Part shown: piece after piece, positions 55,432 through 63,521 of the stretch
Numbering within the stretch: position 1 is the first letter of the stretch
Layout of the letters: every line of letters begins with the position of its first letter
NCBI GenBank assembly: GCA_946414805.1
Contig: CAMKPZ010000004.1
Location: 62,001-126,000, forward strand
DNA length: 64,000 nucleotides
Reading direction: 5' to 3'
Source: an uncultured Bacteroidales bacterium
GTDB lineage: Bacteria; Bacteroidota; Bacteroidia; Bacteroidales; Paludibacteraceae
Made by a program: the position numbers and the translations under genes
Notes under the pieces: model-generated
What the model saw: only the letters and a program-made list of their open reading frames with translations
What the model was told of the DNA's origin: nothing
Databases searched by the model: none

Positions 55432-55463
55432 CAAAATTACACTTTTTTTTGCATATCTCCAAA
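55432..55463 (-). promoter_or_regulatory. promoter of the methyltransferase-adenosyltransferase pair
   Basis: Minus strand: TTTG (55463-55460), 20-base spacer, TAATTTTG (55439-55432); predicted start near 55425. Overlaps the divergent promoter at 55448-55479 by 16 bases. Confidence 0.8.
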
Positions 55464-55479
55464 ACTTTTTGTAATTTTG
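55448..55479 (+). promoter_or_regulatory. promoter of the nucleoside-gate protein gene
   Basis: TTTG (55448-55451), 20-base spacer, TAATTTTG (55472-55479). The expected transcript start (about 55486) falls at the ATG at 55484, so the message may have almost no leader. Confidence 0.8.
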
Positions 55480-55483
55480 TGGC

Positions 55484-56716
55484 ATGATTTTGAATTATAT
55501 ATGGATTTCGCTGGTTCTTCTGGCGGTGATTATGGGTGTCGTGCAGGCGGTCTGCTACGGCAATGTGGATATCTTTTCCGGGATCCTGAATGCCACTTTC
55601 GACAATGCCAGAACGGGTTTCGAACTCTCTATCGGTCTCACCGGTATTCTCTCGTTATGGATGGGGATCATGAAGATCGGTGAGCGCGCCGGAGCGGTCA
55701 ACACACTCGGCAAGGCGATCAATCCCTTCTTCAGCCGCATCTTCCCGGAGATCCCCAAAGGCCATCCGGTCTTCGGAACCATGCTCATGAATATCGCGGC
55801 GAACATGCTCGGTCTGGACAATGCCGCTACGCCGATGGGGCTCAAAGCCATGGGCGAACTGCAGGAGCTCAACCGCGACAAGAGCAGAGCCTCCAACGCC
55901 ATGATCATGTTTGTGGTGCTCGGAGCCAGCGGACTGACCCTTATCCCTACTACGATCATGGCGTATCGCGCCCAACTCGGCGCAGCCAATCCCGCCGATG
56001 TCTTCCTGCCGATCCTGATCGCCACCTATGTAGCCACCCTCGTAGGGCTCATCTGCGTCTGCATTGCCCAGAAGATCCGTCTCAAAGATCCTGTCGTCCT
56101 GGGGACGGTCATTGTGCTCACTGCTTTGGTAGGGCTTCTTGTCTGGGGCGCGACGCTCCTTGATCCGCACAGACTGTCCGTCGTCTCCGCGGCAGCGGCA
56201 GCGATCATACTCCTTGCCGTCATCTGCTGGTTTGTCATCCAGGCCACGGTGCACCGCATCAATGTCTATGATGCCTTCATCGACGGAGCCAAAGGCGGAT
56301 TCCAGACAGCGATAGGTATCATCCCTTACCTCATTGCGATCCTGGTAGCCGTAGGTATGTTCCGCGCATCCGGCGCCATGGGTCTTCTTGAAAACGGCAT
56401 CGCATGGTGCTTCGCCGCCTGCGGCATCAATCCCGATCTGGCAGGAGCCGTACCGACGGCGCTCATGAAACCTCTCAGCGGCAGCGGCGCAAGGGGTCTC
56501 ATGCTCGAAGCCATGACCAACTACGGCGCAGACTCGCTCGTCGGAAGGCTCTGCTGCATCCTCCAGGGAACGACGGACACCACGTTCTATGTCCTCGCCG
56601 TGTATTTCGGCTCCGTCAATATCAAAGACACGCGCCATGCGGTGGCATGCTGCCTCCTCGCCGACCTCGCCGGAGTCATCGCCGCCTTTGCCATAGCGCC
56701 TGTTTTCTTCGGGTGA
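55484..56716 (+). CDS. nucleoside-recognition (Gate) domain membrane protein, SpmA-SpmB fusion type
   Basis: 410 residues with about ten membrane segments. Two Gate domains: N-terminal (GLTGILSLWMGIMKIGERAG, NIAANMLGLDNAATPMGLKA) and C-terminal (IGIIPYLIAILVAVGMFRAS, ALMKPLSGSGARGLM, CILQGTTDTTFYVLAVYFGS). These match the fused SpmA/SpmB-like proteins of Bacteroidota, probably a small-molecule transporter. The start at 55484 places the ATG about where transcription should begin. Confidence 0.85.
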   Translation: MILNYIWISLVLLAVIMGVVQAVCYGNVDIFSGILNATFDNARTGFELSIGLTGILSLWMGIMKIGERAGAVNTLGKAINPFFSRIFPEIPKGHPVFGTMLMNIAANMLGLDNAATPMGLKAMGELQELNRDKSRASNAMIMFVVLGASGLTLIPTTIMAYRAQLGAANPADVFLPILIATYVATLVGLICVCIAQKIRLKDPVVLGTVIVLTALVGLLVWGATLLDPHRLSVVSAAAAAIILLAVICWFVIQATVHRINVYDAFIDGAKGGFQTAIGIIPYLIAILVAVGMFRASGAMGLLENGIAWCFAACGINPDLAGAVPTALMKPLSGSGARGLMLEAMTNYGADSLVGRLCCILQGTTDTTFYVLAVYFGSVNIKDTRHAVACCLLADLAGVIAAFAIAPVFFG

Positions 56717-56723
56717 TATACCC

Positions 56724-56800
56724 CTCCAATCCCGAGTCAGTCTCGTGTCAATCCCGAGTCAATCCCGTGACCATCTCGCGACCATTACGGACATCACCGT
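56724..56800 (+). repeat. 11-base-period array, seven units
   Basis: In strict register: CTCCAATCCCG, AGTCAGTCTCG, TGTCAATCCCG, AGTCAATCCCG, TGACCATCTCG, CGACCATTACG, GACATCACCGT. It begins 8 bases after the stop at 56716. The CGTGACCA...CGACCATTA core is shared with the arrays at 4799 and 40974. Confidence 0.8.
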
Positions 56801-56824
56801 CCCGTCCCTTTCGTATGTCCATTC

Positions 56825-56842
56825 CCCGGCATTTTATGCCGG
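56825..56842 (+). terminator. hairpin after the 11-base array
   Basis: CCGGCAT ttt ATGCCGG (56826-56842) followed by CTTCTTGG. A good stem but a weak T tract; possible terminator for the membrane protein gene. Confidence 0.45.
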
Positions 56843-56851
56843 CTTCTTGGT

Positions 56852-56941
56852 GAGCAGATGAGCAGATGAGCAGTTCATTATTATAATCTCACACACGCGC
56901 GTGGGTGTGTATAGTTTTAGAAAACAACTGCTCATCTGCTC
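56852..56941. repeat. large stem-loop with GAGCAGAT direct repeats
   Basis: Left arm GAGCAGATGAGCAG (56860-56873) and right arm CTGCTCATCTGCTC (56928-56941) pair over 14 bases. The left arm is preceded by an extra GAGCAGAT copy. The 54-base loop holds CACAC...GTGTG around ACGCGCGT. Confidence 0.7.
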
Positions 56942-57014
56942 AGCCGCTCTATGACCGCCCTTCGATATTCCTGTTAGCCCCCCCCTATATTACGGTGGGC
57001 GGCGCCCTACCCAT

Positions 57015-57104
57015 GTCGCGAAATCGATATAAAAAATTCACTTTTCGCGACCAATGTACGTACCATACTCGCGAAATCGGCAAAAAAAGTTCACTTTTCG
57101 CGAC
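57015..57104. promoter_or_regulatory. two direct copies of an inverted repeat before the ATPase promoter
   Basis: Copy 1: GTCGCGAAA (57015-57023) and TTTCGCGAC (57043-57051). Copy 2: TCGCGAAA (57069-57076) and TTTCGCGA (57096-57103). The copies are 53 bases apart and also share TTCACTTTTCGCGACCAA. The second ends 7 bases before the -33 box. A strong candidate for a dimeric regulator's operators. Confidence 0.6.
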
Positions 57105-57110
57105 CAAGGT

Positions 57111-57142
57111 CTTGCGTATATCAAAAAAAAATTGTACTTTTG
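57111..57142 (+). promoter_or_regulatory. promoter of the ATPase gene
   Basis: CTTG (57111-57114, one change), 20-base spacer, TACTTTTG (57135-57142); predicted start near 57149, a leader of about 17 bases. Confidence 0.75.
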
Positions 57143-57165
57143 CAGCGGATTTCAAACATGGTATC

Positions 57166-58593
57166 ATGGAAAAGGTTCAATTAATCGGTCGTGAGCAAGA
57201 AAAGGCCTTGCTAACGAAGTACAGCAGATCCGGAAAAGCAGAGTTTGTCGCCGTATATGGCCGTCGGCGCGTAGGAAAGACCTTTCTCATAAAACAGACT
57301 CTGGGCGATTCGTTCATTTTTGAGACATCCGGTGTGATCCAAGGCACCCGTGATGATCAGTTTGCCGCTTTTAACCAGAGCCTGCGCAGAATAGGTTATA
57401 CAGGTGCTTATGCAAAAAACTGGATGGATGCTTTCTTTGCATTGGAGCAAGCTGTTTCTCCTCGTCTGGATGCGAACAAGCGGCAAGTCATTTTCATTGA
57501 CGAGCTTCCATGCATGGATGTTGCAGGAACGCGTTTTGTGGTTGCGCTGGGACATTTCTGGAATAGTTTTGTAACGAACCATCCTAACCTAATGCTTATT
57601 GTATGCGGTTCGGCTACCTCATGGATGGTGGATCACATTGTGAATAACCATGGAGGGTTGCATGACCGTATCACGCATCTGATGCATCTGCATCCGTTTA
57701 ATCTGGCGCAATGCGAACAGTATTTCCATTGGCGTGGAATGGCATGGGACCGGCTGTCCGTGTTGCAGGCCTATATGATCTTCGGGGGTATTCCATATTA
57801 TCTGAGTCTGATAGAACCGGGCGAGAGCGTTACCGATGCGGCTGACAGACTGCTATTCTCTAAAAACGGCGAATTGCATGACGAATACAGCCGCCTGTTC
57901 GCTTCACTCTTTACCCATCCGGAGCCCTATCTGGATATCATTCGCGCCGTTGCATCCCATCGGTATGGTCTGACCCGTGACGAGATAGTGGGGATATTGA
58001 AGAAATCGGATGGAGGAGCCATATCAAAGCAGTTGGATAATCTGGTCAACTGTGATTTTATAAGATACCACCGTGTGCGCCGTAAGAAAATCGGGAAAAC
58101 AGGAGGTTACTATACCTTATCCGATTTCTACGTACAATTCTACCATTCATTTCTGGAGTCGCAGCCCAATGACGAACATTTTTGGGCGCATCATATCCAG
58201 TCAGCGCAAGTCAATACCTACTGGGGGCTGTCATACGAACGCGTGTGCATGGCGCATATACCGCAAATTCAAAAGGCAATAGGCATTGACCAGATAGGCA
58301 CGGAGTATTACTCCTGGCGAAGCAACGACCGGGAGCAACGGGCACAGATAGATTTGCTCATAGAACGGGCAGACCGGCTTATTAACCTGTGCGAGATCAA
58401 ATACAGTACCTCGCCCTATCTCATAACCAAGGAGGAGGACATCAAGTTCCGTACGCGCCAGGGTATTTTTGTTGCCCAAACAGGGATCCGGTATGGCATA
58501 CAACCCACCTATATCACCACCTACGGGTTAGCACGCAGTGCCTATGCCTCCTCTATTCAGAAATCGGTTGTCATGGATGACTTGTTTTGTTAA
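57166..58593 (+). CDS. AAA-type ATPase with DUF234-like C-terminal domain
   Basis: 475 residues from MEKVQLIGREQEKALL at 57166, the first ATG after the predicted start site; longer readings enter the operator region. Walker A GRRRVGKT (32-39), Walker B QVIFIDELPCMD, sensor VCGSATSWM. The middle has a winged-helix part (LTRDEIVGILKKSDGGAISK) and the C-terminus a nuclease-like DUF234 segment (EQRAQIDLLIER, NLCEIKYS: Asp and Glu-x-Lys). Such ATPases are numerous in Bacteroidota and archaea; function unknown. The gene stands alone, with its own promoter and twin operators. Confidence 0.88.
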   Translation: MEKVQLIGREQEKALLTKYSRSGKAEFVAVYGRRRVGKTFLIKQTLGDSFIFETSGVIQGTRDDQFAAFNQSLRRIGYTGAYAKNWMDAFFALEQAVSPRLDANKRQVIFIDELPCMDVAGTRFVVALGHFWNSFVTNHPNLMLIVCGSATSWMVDHIVNNHGGLHDRITHLMHLHPFNLAQCEQYFHWRGMAWDRLSVLQAYMIFGGIPYYLSLIEPGESVTDAADRLLFSKNGELHDEYSRLFASLFTHPEPYLDIIRAVASHRYGLTRDEIVGILKKSDGGAISKQLDNLVNCDFIRYHRVRRKKIGKTGGYYTLSDFYVQFYHSFLESQPNDEHFWAHHIQSAQVNTYWGLSYERVCMAHIPQIQKAIGIDQIGTEYYSWRSNDREQRAQIDLLIERADRLINLCEIKYSTSPYLITKEEDIKFRTRQGIFVAQTGIRYGIQPTYITTYGLARSAYASSIQKSVVMDDLFC

Positions 58594-58610
58594 ACTGTTA
58601 AATCGTTAAA
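58591..58610 (+). repeat. 8-base repeat giving TAA stops in all three frames
   Basis: Units starting GTTAAACT, GTTAAATC, GTTAAACA. TAA at 58591 (the real ATPase stop), 58599 and 58607, each in a different frame. Confidence 0.75.
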
Positions 58611-58629
58611 CATATATAAAAAACAGCGT

Positions 58630-58649
58630 CCCCCTTTTCAAAAAGGGGG
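58630..58649 (+). terminator. intrinsic terminator of the ATPase gene
   Basis: CCCCCTTTT ca AAAAGGGGG, a 9-base perfect stem, followed by ATCGCTTTTAAAA. Confidence 0.75.
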
Positions 58650-58678
58650 ATCGCTTTTAAAAAAACTTTTTCTTACTC

Positions 58679-58698
58679 CTCACGCTTTCGGGCGTGAG
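58679..58698 (-). terminator. hairpin after the small peptide gene
   Basis: CTCACGC and GCGTGAG enclose a 6-base loop. On the minus strand a run of seven T follows about 15 bases later. Probably ends the minus-strand operon that finishes with the peptide at 58727. Confidence 0.5.
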
Positions 58699-58726
58699 TT
58701 TGTTGTATATCTATGTGGATATATTA

Positions 58727-58855
58727 TTAGTCAATAGCCTGTCCTTCGGACCAAACGTTGGCACCGGATCCGGTTTGGATATTCAGCGATTGCATAAGAC
58801 CCTCCGAACCGAGGCTGATCATCTCCGTATTAGGAGCTATATAATTCTTTTTCAT
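58727..58855 (-). CDS. 42-residue peptide, MKKxYIxPNTE-type
   Basis: Product starts MKKNYIAPNTEMISLGS and ends WSEGQAID. An AGGAGG Shine-Dalgarno sequence (58864-58869) lies 8 bases before the ATG, rare in this phylum and good evidence of translation. It starts 15 bases after the stop of a tagged secreted protein, so it is co-transcribed and probably coupled. No signal peptide, no Cys. The first 11 residues closely match the peptide at 60264-60419 and less closely that at 4935-5078. Function unknown; a precursor of a modified or secreted peptide is one option. Confidence 0.7.
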   Translation of the reverse strand: MKKNYIAPNTEMISLGSEGLMQSLNIQTGSGANVWSEGQAID

Positions 58856-58870
58856 ATTTGTTTCCTCCTA

Positions 58871-60229
58871 TTATTTTACGATTTGACCTTGTACGTTGTA
58901 CACTTTGTTGTCGCGGCGGATGAAGATCTGACCGTCCTCGATGAACTTCTCGGCTTTCACGTTCTCAGCCTCTACGCTCTCGATGTCCTGTGGGCCGTTG
59001 ATGACCATACGGAGGTGTTGCGGTGCTCCTGCCGGTGCAGAAGGCAGTTGGATGAACGCCTTGTTATCTGCGAGAGGATCGCTTCCTACGTACTTCAGGA
59101 ACGCATCACCTTTGAGGACATATACGTTCTCCAAAGAGGTGTTGTAAGCAGATGTCGGCTTGAGGTCGTTGTCTTCGCTCAGAGCCGGAACCGTCACAGT
59201 AGCGATCTCGAAATCAAGCGCACCTGCGCCTGCAACGATGACGCCGGTGTTAGCCGGAACATAACCGCTGATCGTGTACAGACGCAATTCCTCGCCGCTG
59301 ATCTCTCCGCGGTATACAGTAGCGCCGGCGGGAATAACAGTTGCTTCATCAGCCGAGAAAGTAGCATAGCCTGCCGCATTCGGAGTAACGGTATAGCCTG
59401 TCGATGCCGCAGCAGGGAAGGTGATGGTCAGGTTGTCGCCTAATTCATACCAAGTGAAGGTATATGTACCGGCAACATCAGTGTGCAGCAGTAATGCGCT
59501 ATGCCAGCCGTCAACAGTAAGATTGTGTGATGCGTTAGTGCTGTTGAACTCAGTACCGTCAGCAGCGATATAGGAGGTTGAACCATAACCCTCTTCCAAT
59601 TGGAAATGATACCACGTATCAGCAGCCAGATCCAAATCGAGGCTAAATGAGCCATCCAAATTATCTGTAAAGTTGCTGGTATAAGCCCATGAGCCACCGG
59701 GGGTGATGAAATCGCCATTCATGATCACATAATCCGGAGCAGTATGGCTGTAGTTAATCACGAAACGGTCTTTGATCTCGTTATGACCTTTGGTAGCCTC
59801 AAATGTATAAGACTCGGCGGGATCAATATCGGTACGTATACCCTTGTCAAGGTCATAGATATCCAGAGTACGACCCGAAGCCAGGGTGAAGACCTCAAAG
59901 GTCATTTTGTACTCGTCATCCAAGAGGTTCGTGATAAAATCAACATGAAGACCATCCAGATTATTTGTAGCGATAGTGGAATATTTGTATGCTCCAATAT
60001 AGCTGTATATATGCAAGGTTTTTGGGAGATCCTCTGCCAAGTTGATGTTACACGGAGCATCATAGCCATTGTCATAGCCTGCGGAATATGCAGAGTTCTC
60101 AATGAGAATGATCTGCGCTTGACCACCACTGGTAGTACCGGTTAAGGTGATTCGGGCAAGAGCATCATCGGCAGCGAACGTAAATGCGCTGAATGCCACT
60201 GCCATCATTGCAATAAATAATTTTTTCAT
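58871..60229 (-). CDS. secreted protein with C-terminal tag
   Basis: 452 residues from Met at 60229 (MKKLFIAMMAVAFSAFTFA); the longer reading from 60337 runs back through the peptide gene upstream. After the signal, a domain opening DDALARITLTGTTSGGQAQI with ILIENSAYSAGYDNGYDAPCN is paralogous to the C-terminal domain of the protein at 60482. A middle beta-sandwich and a later segment (YATFSADEATVIPAGATVYR) follow. Tag: FIEDGQIFIRRDNKVYNVQG. Probably T9SS cargo. It lies between two peptide genes. Confidence 0.8.
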   Translation of the reverse strand: MKKLFIAMMAVAFSAFTFAADDALARITLTGTTSGGQAQIILIENSAYSAGYDNGYDAPCNINLAEDLPKTLHIYSYIGAYKYSTIATNNLDGLHVDFITNLLDDEYKMTFEVFTLASGRTLDIYDLDKGIRTDIDPAESYTFEATKGHNEIKDRFVINYSHTAPDYVIMNGDFITPGGSWAYTSNFTDNLDGSFSLDLDLAADTWYHFQLEEGYGSTSYIAADGTEFNSTNASHNLTVDGWHSALLLHTDVAGTYTFTWYELGDNLTITFPAAASTGYTVTPNAAGYATFSADEATVIPAGATVYRGEISGEELRLYTISGYVPANTGVIVAGAGALDFEIATVTVPALSEDNDLKPTSAYNTSLENVYVLKGDAFLKYVGSDPLADNKAFIQLPSAPAGAPQHLRMVINGPQDIESVEAENVKAEKFIEDGQIFIRRDNKVYNVQGQIVK

Positions 60230-60263
60230 ATTAATCAATTTTATTGGTAAAACTATCTGTTTC

Positions 60264-60419
60264 TTAGAACACTCTTCTTCCTGCAATCTGATTCGGACCA
60301 AGCCCACCCGTATCAGGGGTTGACTCCAGCACACCACTGTTTTCCTGCGAAATGCTCAAAATATGTCCTGCAAGCAATAGCGGAGAGTATTCCGTATTCG
60401 GTGTTATATACTTTTTCAT
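60264..60419 (-). CDS. 51-residue peptide, MKKxYIxPNTE-type
   Basis: Product starts MKKYITPNTEYSPLLLAG and ends IAGRRVF. It lies 62 bases after the large tagged protein gene (60482) and 34 before the next (60229), so the order on the minus strand is secreted protein, peptide, secreted protein, peptide. The start matches the 42-residue peptide (MKK-YI-PNTE), while the rest diverges except for its length and Gly/Ser richness. No signal peptide. Too short to test by length alone; the conserved start and position support it. Confidence 0.65.
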   Translation of the reverse strand: MKKYITPNTEYSPLLLAGHILSISQENSGVLESTPDTGGLGPNQIAGRRVF

Positions 60420-60481
60420 AAGATTAGTAATTTGGCGGCGCAACGCCTCACGGCGCGCGCCTCCAAGTAGTTTAATGAATA

Positions 60482-63343
60482 TTATTTTACAATCTTAACA
60501 CCATCCACTACATAAACACCAGCGGGCAGAGCGTTGAAGTCCTCACCGAGATACATACCGGTGATGGAATAAATACCCTTCACGTTTGCTTTTACCTCGG
60601 TATTCTCGATTGCGGTCGGAGCATCGAAGCGGTTAATGATCTGGAAGCGGCCTTCAACAGTGCTGTTCGGCTGAGCTGCGAACTCATAGGTTGTGCCCTC
60701 CTCAATAGCGATAACTTTACCGGTTACGTTATCACGGAGAGCATACTCCTCACCTGCAACGAAATCGAAGGAGAGGGAGTAAGCCAACTCGTTGTTGGTC
60801 TTGATATTCAGCATTTTGCCCTCCAGATTATCAGTAGCAACGGTACCATAGTTCTCTCCGTTAACGCCTACGTAAGCATTGAACGAATTGTCGTTCATAA
60901 ACTTAACAGCATCGTATCCGCGATCGTAAGCATCCGAATAGTCACCACTCTCAATCAGAATAACAGACTCTTTCTGACCATTAGCAGCGATAGTCATACG
61001 GATAATGGCGTCGTCGTTAATTGCAGCGCGGCGTGCAGGAGCAGCAGAAGCACCGGTAGAAGATTCATAACGTGGGTTACCCCAGATAGCATCTGCATAG
61101 TTGATATCCGTGGAAGAAGTCTCAGCACCGGTTAGACGGAGGACAAAGGTCTGCATCGGAGCAACCTCTTTCTGCCAGTTTTCATAGAGGACTTCACGCT
61201 CTCTTAAGTTAGCAAGTGATACACCTTCGTATTTCTCGCCGTCCCACATCCAGACAGTACCGTCAATCTTAGCGTCTCCCATGATCTGGTCAACGAGTTT
61301 GAGGATGCTGATATAACCGGTGTAACTATTACCGAAGAAGTTATAACCATGGTGACTGAGTTCGAGCGTGCTGTTGGTGTTACCCATCAGTTTGCCTTGG
61401 AAAGTATAAGTAATAGCACCTGTCTCATTAGTGATCTCGCGATCCGGAGACAGCGTATAACCTGCGAACGGAACCATTTCGGATACGCTAACTTGAGCCC
61501 ATTTTTGAGCAGAATAATCCCAGCCATAGAGATAAGTACCAATGTTCGGGTCTTTCTCCCAAGCATCGTCATGCTCAACCGGCATAGCGAAACGGTGCCA
61601 GTGGCGGAATTTAGTTTCGTCCTGCATTTCATATCCGGCATGCTCAGCCGGAACGGTCATCTTAACGGTCAGTTCCGGGGTCTGGTTAACCGTGATGGCC
61701 GGATCCAAGAGCAGCGAAGCAGCACCATTCTGGTTAGCCTCAACAACGATGCTTGAAGAAGACTTCGTTACAATACCACCTTCGCCAATAACGAGAGCAG
61801 AACCCGGTTTTGCAGTTACAACAGAAGCACCCTGTACATCCAAACCATTGTTGATAACGAGCGTTTGATCAGTAGCTACGGTTACGGTAGTTCCTCCAGA
61901 AACCTCTACATAACCAGCCTTGGTTGTCGGTTGCTCAAGAGTCATAGCCGAACCATCAGAGAGTTCAAAAGAAGTCGTAGGGTTCTGACCATCGCCTTGC
62001 GATTGAACGTTGTCGTTCAGATCGTAAAGTTTATTTTCACCATCACGAGCCGCTCTCTTAACAACACGGTAGAGAGGAGTTGTGACACCTTCCATGGTAA
62101 CGGTTTTTACCTCGTAGTCATCAGGGATTGTAATACCAAGCGCTTCAAATTTATCATCGCTGTAGTTGTCAGGGTCACTGGCTTTTTCTTCGTCTGTGAG
62201 TTGATCTAGTAAAATATGTCCATGGAAGCGTACTTCTTCAGGATTAATAGCGTATGTACCACCTGTAATGGTGAAGTTGATATTAGCCTTATATTGGAAA
62301 GCGCTTTCAGGCATATAAGAGGACGGCGCAGTCCCTGTATAATTAGACGTGAAACCAGTTTCACTCATAAAGTAGAATTTGCCATCTGTTGTCGGAACAA
62401 CTCCCACATACAACATTGAAGCGATTAAATCTCCATTAATATGTGAGTTGTCACCATCAATCGTAATGTTGATATCATGTTTTGACTCAGGAGATAAAAC
62501 TTCTGTGAGGCGGTCTTTAATTGCCCACCAACCACCGAGATCAAATGCTTGTTGATTTGCATTTCCCAACACTTCTGCGTTCATACCGCAGTTAGTCAGG
62601 TGAAAATCAATACCATCATCACGGAGTGCAAAGCAAGCAAAACCATTCGACTCACCGTTATGTATGTTCGGAGCATCAAAATCACAATTAGTAGCATAAA
62701 CCTTCGTGCCTCGCGTACCAATATATCCATCAATTGGGGGCACCGTACCTGATGTATTGAAATTCGGTTGGAAGTTCAAAGCACAGTATCCAGAGGTCTT
62801 GGAATTACTCATATACAGAATCATGGGATTATACGAACGAAGAGGATAACCGCTCCAAGTGGTTTTTAGAACAGAGTTCTTTATGCCAATTCTTGCTGCA
62901 GCGGTCTGTGGACCAGCAAATTCAATGGCTCTCGGATTACCGCTAATGGAAGCGGAACTCTCAATGGTGCTATTTTCAATACACAAGGAATCCAAATAAC
63001 CACCTATAAGAATTGCTATTCCACCTTTATTGTCAATAGTTAAATTAGAAATAGCGACAGTAGGTTGGCTATTTTCAACACCAATGATTTTCAATGTCGC
63101 TTGTTTGTCACCATAGCCTGTAATCTTTTTACCCTTTCCGTCTAATGAGATAGACTTGTTAATGAGTAAAGATTGAGAATGGTCAGTCCAAGTAATGTCT
63201 GCGGTCAACTCAATGACATCGCCGTCATTTGCTGCAGAAAGTGCATTCTGCAATGCATCAAAGGTACCTACCGTGACGGTTGCACCCCACGCCATGACGC
63301 AAGTGAGCAGCGACATGAGCGGAATTAAGAATAATTTTCTCAT
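60482..63343 (-). CDS. large secreted beta-helix protein with T9SS-type C-terminus
   Basis: 953 residues. Signal peptide (MRKLFLIPLMSLLTCVMAWG). Residues about 25-270 form a parallel beta-helix-like region (NDGDVIELTADITWTDHSQS, then ISLDGKGKKITGYGD and TVAISNLTIDNKGGIAILIG). A middle module (RHWHRFAMPVEH...GYTLSP...GYNFFGN) resembles one in the giant at 5134. The C-terminal domain (DDAIIRMTIAANGQKESVIL, YDRGYDAVKF) is paralogous to the start of the protein at 58871. The end (GIYSITGMYLGEDFNALPAG, VYVVDGVKIVK) is a different, more classical T9SS sorting-tail type. Probably a surface adhesin or polysaccharide-binding protein. Confidence 0.82.
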   Translation of the reverse strand: MRKLFLIPLMSLLTCVMAWGATVTVGTFDALQNALSAANDGDVIELTADITWTDHSQSLLINKSISLDGKGKKITGYGDKQATLKIIGVENSQPTVAISNLTIDNKGGIAILIGGYLDSLCIENSTIESSASISGNPRAIEFAGPQTAAARIGIKNSVLKTTWSGYPLRSYNPMILYMSNSKTSGYCALNFQPNFNTSGTVPPIDGYIGTRGTKVYATNCDFDAPNIHNGESNGFACFALRDDGIDFHLTNCGMNAEVLGNANQQAFDLGGWWAIKDRLTEVLSPESKHDINITIDGDNSHINGDLIASMLYVGVVPTTDGKFYFMSETGFTSNYTGTAPSSYMPESAFQYKANINFTITGGTYAINPEEVRFHGHILLDQLTDEEKASDPDNYSDDKFEALGITIPDDYEVKTVTMEGVTTPLYRVVKRAARDGENKLYDLNDNVQSQGDGQNPTTSFELSDGSAMTLEQPTTKAGYVEVSGGTTVTVATDQTLVINNGLDVQGASVVTAKPGSALVIGEGGIVTKSSSSIVVEANQNGAASLLLDPAITVNQTPELTVKMTVPAEHAGYEMQDETKFRHWHRFAMPVEHDDAWEKDPNIGTYLYGWDYSAQKWAQVSVSEMVPFAGYTLSPDREITNETGAITYTFQGKLMGNTNSTLELSHHGYNFFGNSYTGYISILKLVDQIMGDAKIDGTVWMWDGEKYEGVSLANLREREVLYENWQKEVAPMQTFVLRLTGAETSSTDINYADAIWGNPRYESSTGASAAPARRAAINDDAIIRMTIAANGQKESVILIESGDYSDAYDRGYDAVKFMNDNSFNAYVGVNGENYGTVATDNLEGKMLNIKTNNELAYSLSFDFVAGEEYALRDNVTGKVIAIEEGTTYEFAAQPNSTVEGRFQIINRFDAPTAIENTEVKANVKGIYSITGMYLGEDFNALPAGVYVVDGVKIVK

Positions 63344-63429
63344 AATTTTAAGAGATTTTAGTTAATACTTGAGGGTTGTTGCCCTCGTTAATTAGTTATT
63401 TTGGTTGTTTTGTTGTTCGCATGCACAAA

Positions 63430-63464
63430 AAAGCGGTAATCCGCTTTAATTGGATTACCGCTTT
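63430..63464 (-). terminator. terminator of the toxin-antitoxin transcript
   Basis: AAAGCGGTAATCC and GGATTACCGCTTT form a 13-base perfect stem with a 9-base loop. On the minus strand it is followed by TTTTT. Confidence 0.85.
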
Positions 63465-63465
63465 G

Positions 63466-63521
63466 TAATGTATAATGTATAATGTATTATGTATTATGTA
63501 TTATGTGTGATGTGTTATGTG
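63466..63521 (-). repeat. eight 7-base tandem units after the toxin stop
   Basis: On +: TAATGTA three times, TTATGTA twice, TTATGTG, TGATGTG, TTATGTG. On the minus strand this gives TAA at 63522 (the real stop), 63515, 63501, 63494 and 63487, covering all three frames before the terminator. Confidence 0.85.

Noticed and set aside
57015..57104. Possible CRISPR-like direct repeats
   Set aside because: Only two copies, each internally palindromic and placed directly before a promoter; no cas genes.
60230..60337. Longer start for the 452-residue tagged protein
   Set aside because: The extension reads the upstream peptide gene in another frame and hides the signal peptide.
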